DNA of 5,167 bases from positions 1 through 5,167 of the forward strand of contig CAIQJD010000726.1 of the NCBI GenBank assembly GCA_903872005.1, written 5' to 3'. The stretch comes from an uncultured bacterium. Its GTDB lineage: Bacteria > Chloroflexota > Anaerolineae > JACIWP01. Shown piece after piece: positions 4,933-5,167 of the stretch. A program made the translations under genes and the position numbers. The notes beneath the pieces were generated by a model, which did no database searches, was not told where the DNA came from, and saw only the letters and a program-made list of their open reading frames with translations. Numbering within the stretch: the first letter of the stretch is position 1; every line of letters begins with the position of its first letter.

Positions 4933-5167
4933 TCAGAACCAGTCCTTGCGTTTGAAAATCACTATCACCGTCGCCATCATCACCACCGACACCACCAGGG
5001 TAATCGGGAAAGCGAACTCCCACTCCTGCAATGGAACGCGCACGTTCATCCCGAAGAAACTGGCGACCATGGTCGGCAAGCTTAACACGATGGTCACGGA
5101 AGTCAGCACTTTCATGATCGTGTTCAGATTGTTCGACACCATTGAAGCGAAAGCATCCATCATCGAA
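4933..5167 (-). CDS. corA: CorA-family Mg2+/Co2+ transporter, C-terminal part
   Basis: The last 77 residues are visible; the N-terminal cytoplasmic domain lies beyond the right edge, and the Met codons at 5158-5163 are internal, not starts. The segment SNNLNTIMKVLT is the end of the long pore helix, leading into the first membrane span and the family-defining GMN motif (FFGMNV), the selectivity loop at the pore mouth. A short outer loop (RVPLQEWEF) leads to the second span (FPITLVVSVVMMATVIVIF) and a basic tail KRKDWF ending at TGA 4935-4933. CorA proteins form homopentameric inner-membrane channels for Mg2+ and other divalent ions. The gene points towards the lipoprotein gene and is separated from it by a hairpin, so it is not part of that operon and a functional link is not implied. 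Confidence 0.92.
   Translation of the reverse strand, partial: SMMDAFASMVSNNLNTIMKVLTSVTIVLSLPTMVASFFGMNVRVPLQEWEFAFPITLVVSVVMMATVIVIFKRKDWF

Noticed and set aside
3968..5023. Long open frame on the minus strand across the lipoprotein and corA ends (351 codons)
   Set aside because: It lies antisense to a clear BMP-family gene and runs in another frame over the corA end. The product is Gly-, Asp- and Val-rich without recognisable motifs, as expected of a shadow frame in GC-rich DNA.
1..5167. CRISPR array, tRNA or rRNA genes
   Set aside because: No regularly spaced direct repeats, and no tRNA cloverleaf or rRNA-like sequence was recognised on either strand.

Overview
The window is about 60% G+C and looks like a bacterial chromosome segment, most likely from an anaerobic or facultative member of the Chloroflexota (Anaerolineae-like). 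That placement is an inference from G+C, the codon habits, the very frequent GCCGGC hexamer and the gene content; there is no marker gene here. Coding density is high and no stretch longer than about 200 bases lacks a gene.

Layout. (1) Bases 1-85 hold the last 27 codons of a uroporphyrinogen-decarboxylase (URO-D) fold protein. (2) After 45 bases comes a complete 389-residue diverged URO-D/MtaA-like protein (131-1300). (3) A 120-base gap (1301-1420) carries a good sigma70-type promoter with an extended -10 and, just before the next ribosome binding site, an imperfect hairpin. (4) A 309-residue radical SAM protein (1421-2350) is followed after 25 bases by (5) a 365-residue URO-D/methyltransferase-like protein (2376-3473) whose C-terminus is 19/27 identical to the truncated protein at the left edge. 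(6) A 200-base gap (3474-3673) holds a short inverted-repeat element flanked by 9-base direct repeats and a weak promoter candidate. (7) A 403-residue BMP-family substrate-binding lipoprotein (3674-4885) follows. (8) A strong 11-bp hairpin (4901-4927) separates it from (9) the convergent 3' end of a CorA-type Mg2+/Co2+ transporter on the minus strand.

How the genes may work together. None of the URO-D-fold proteins carries the N-terminal MRQAGRY signature of haem-biosynthetic HemE. The two complete ones keep the His-x-Cys pair used by zinc-dependent, corrinoid-linked methyltransferases (MtaA/MtbA/CmuA type), but the classical third ligand Cys is not evident: the 365-aa protein has Asp there. 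With a radical SAM enzyme and an extracytoplasmic BMP receptor, a plausible but unproven reading is a small catabolic or salvage module: the receptor captures a nucleoside-like or other small ligand, and the intracellular enzymes remove or transfer a methyl or similar group. No corrinoid protein and no ABC ATPase or permease is visible, so those partners would lie outside the window.
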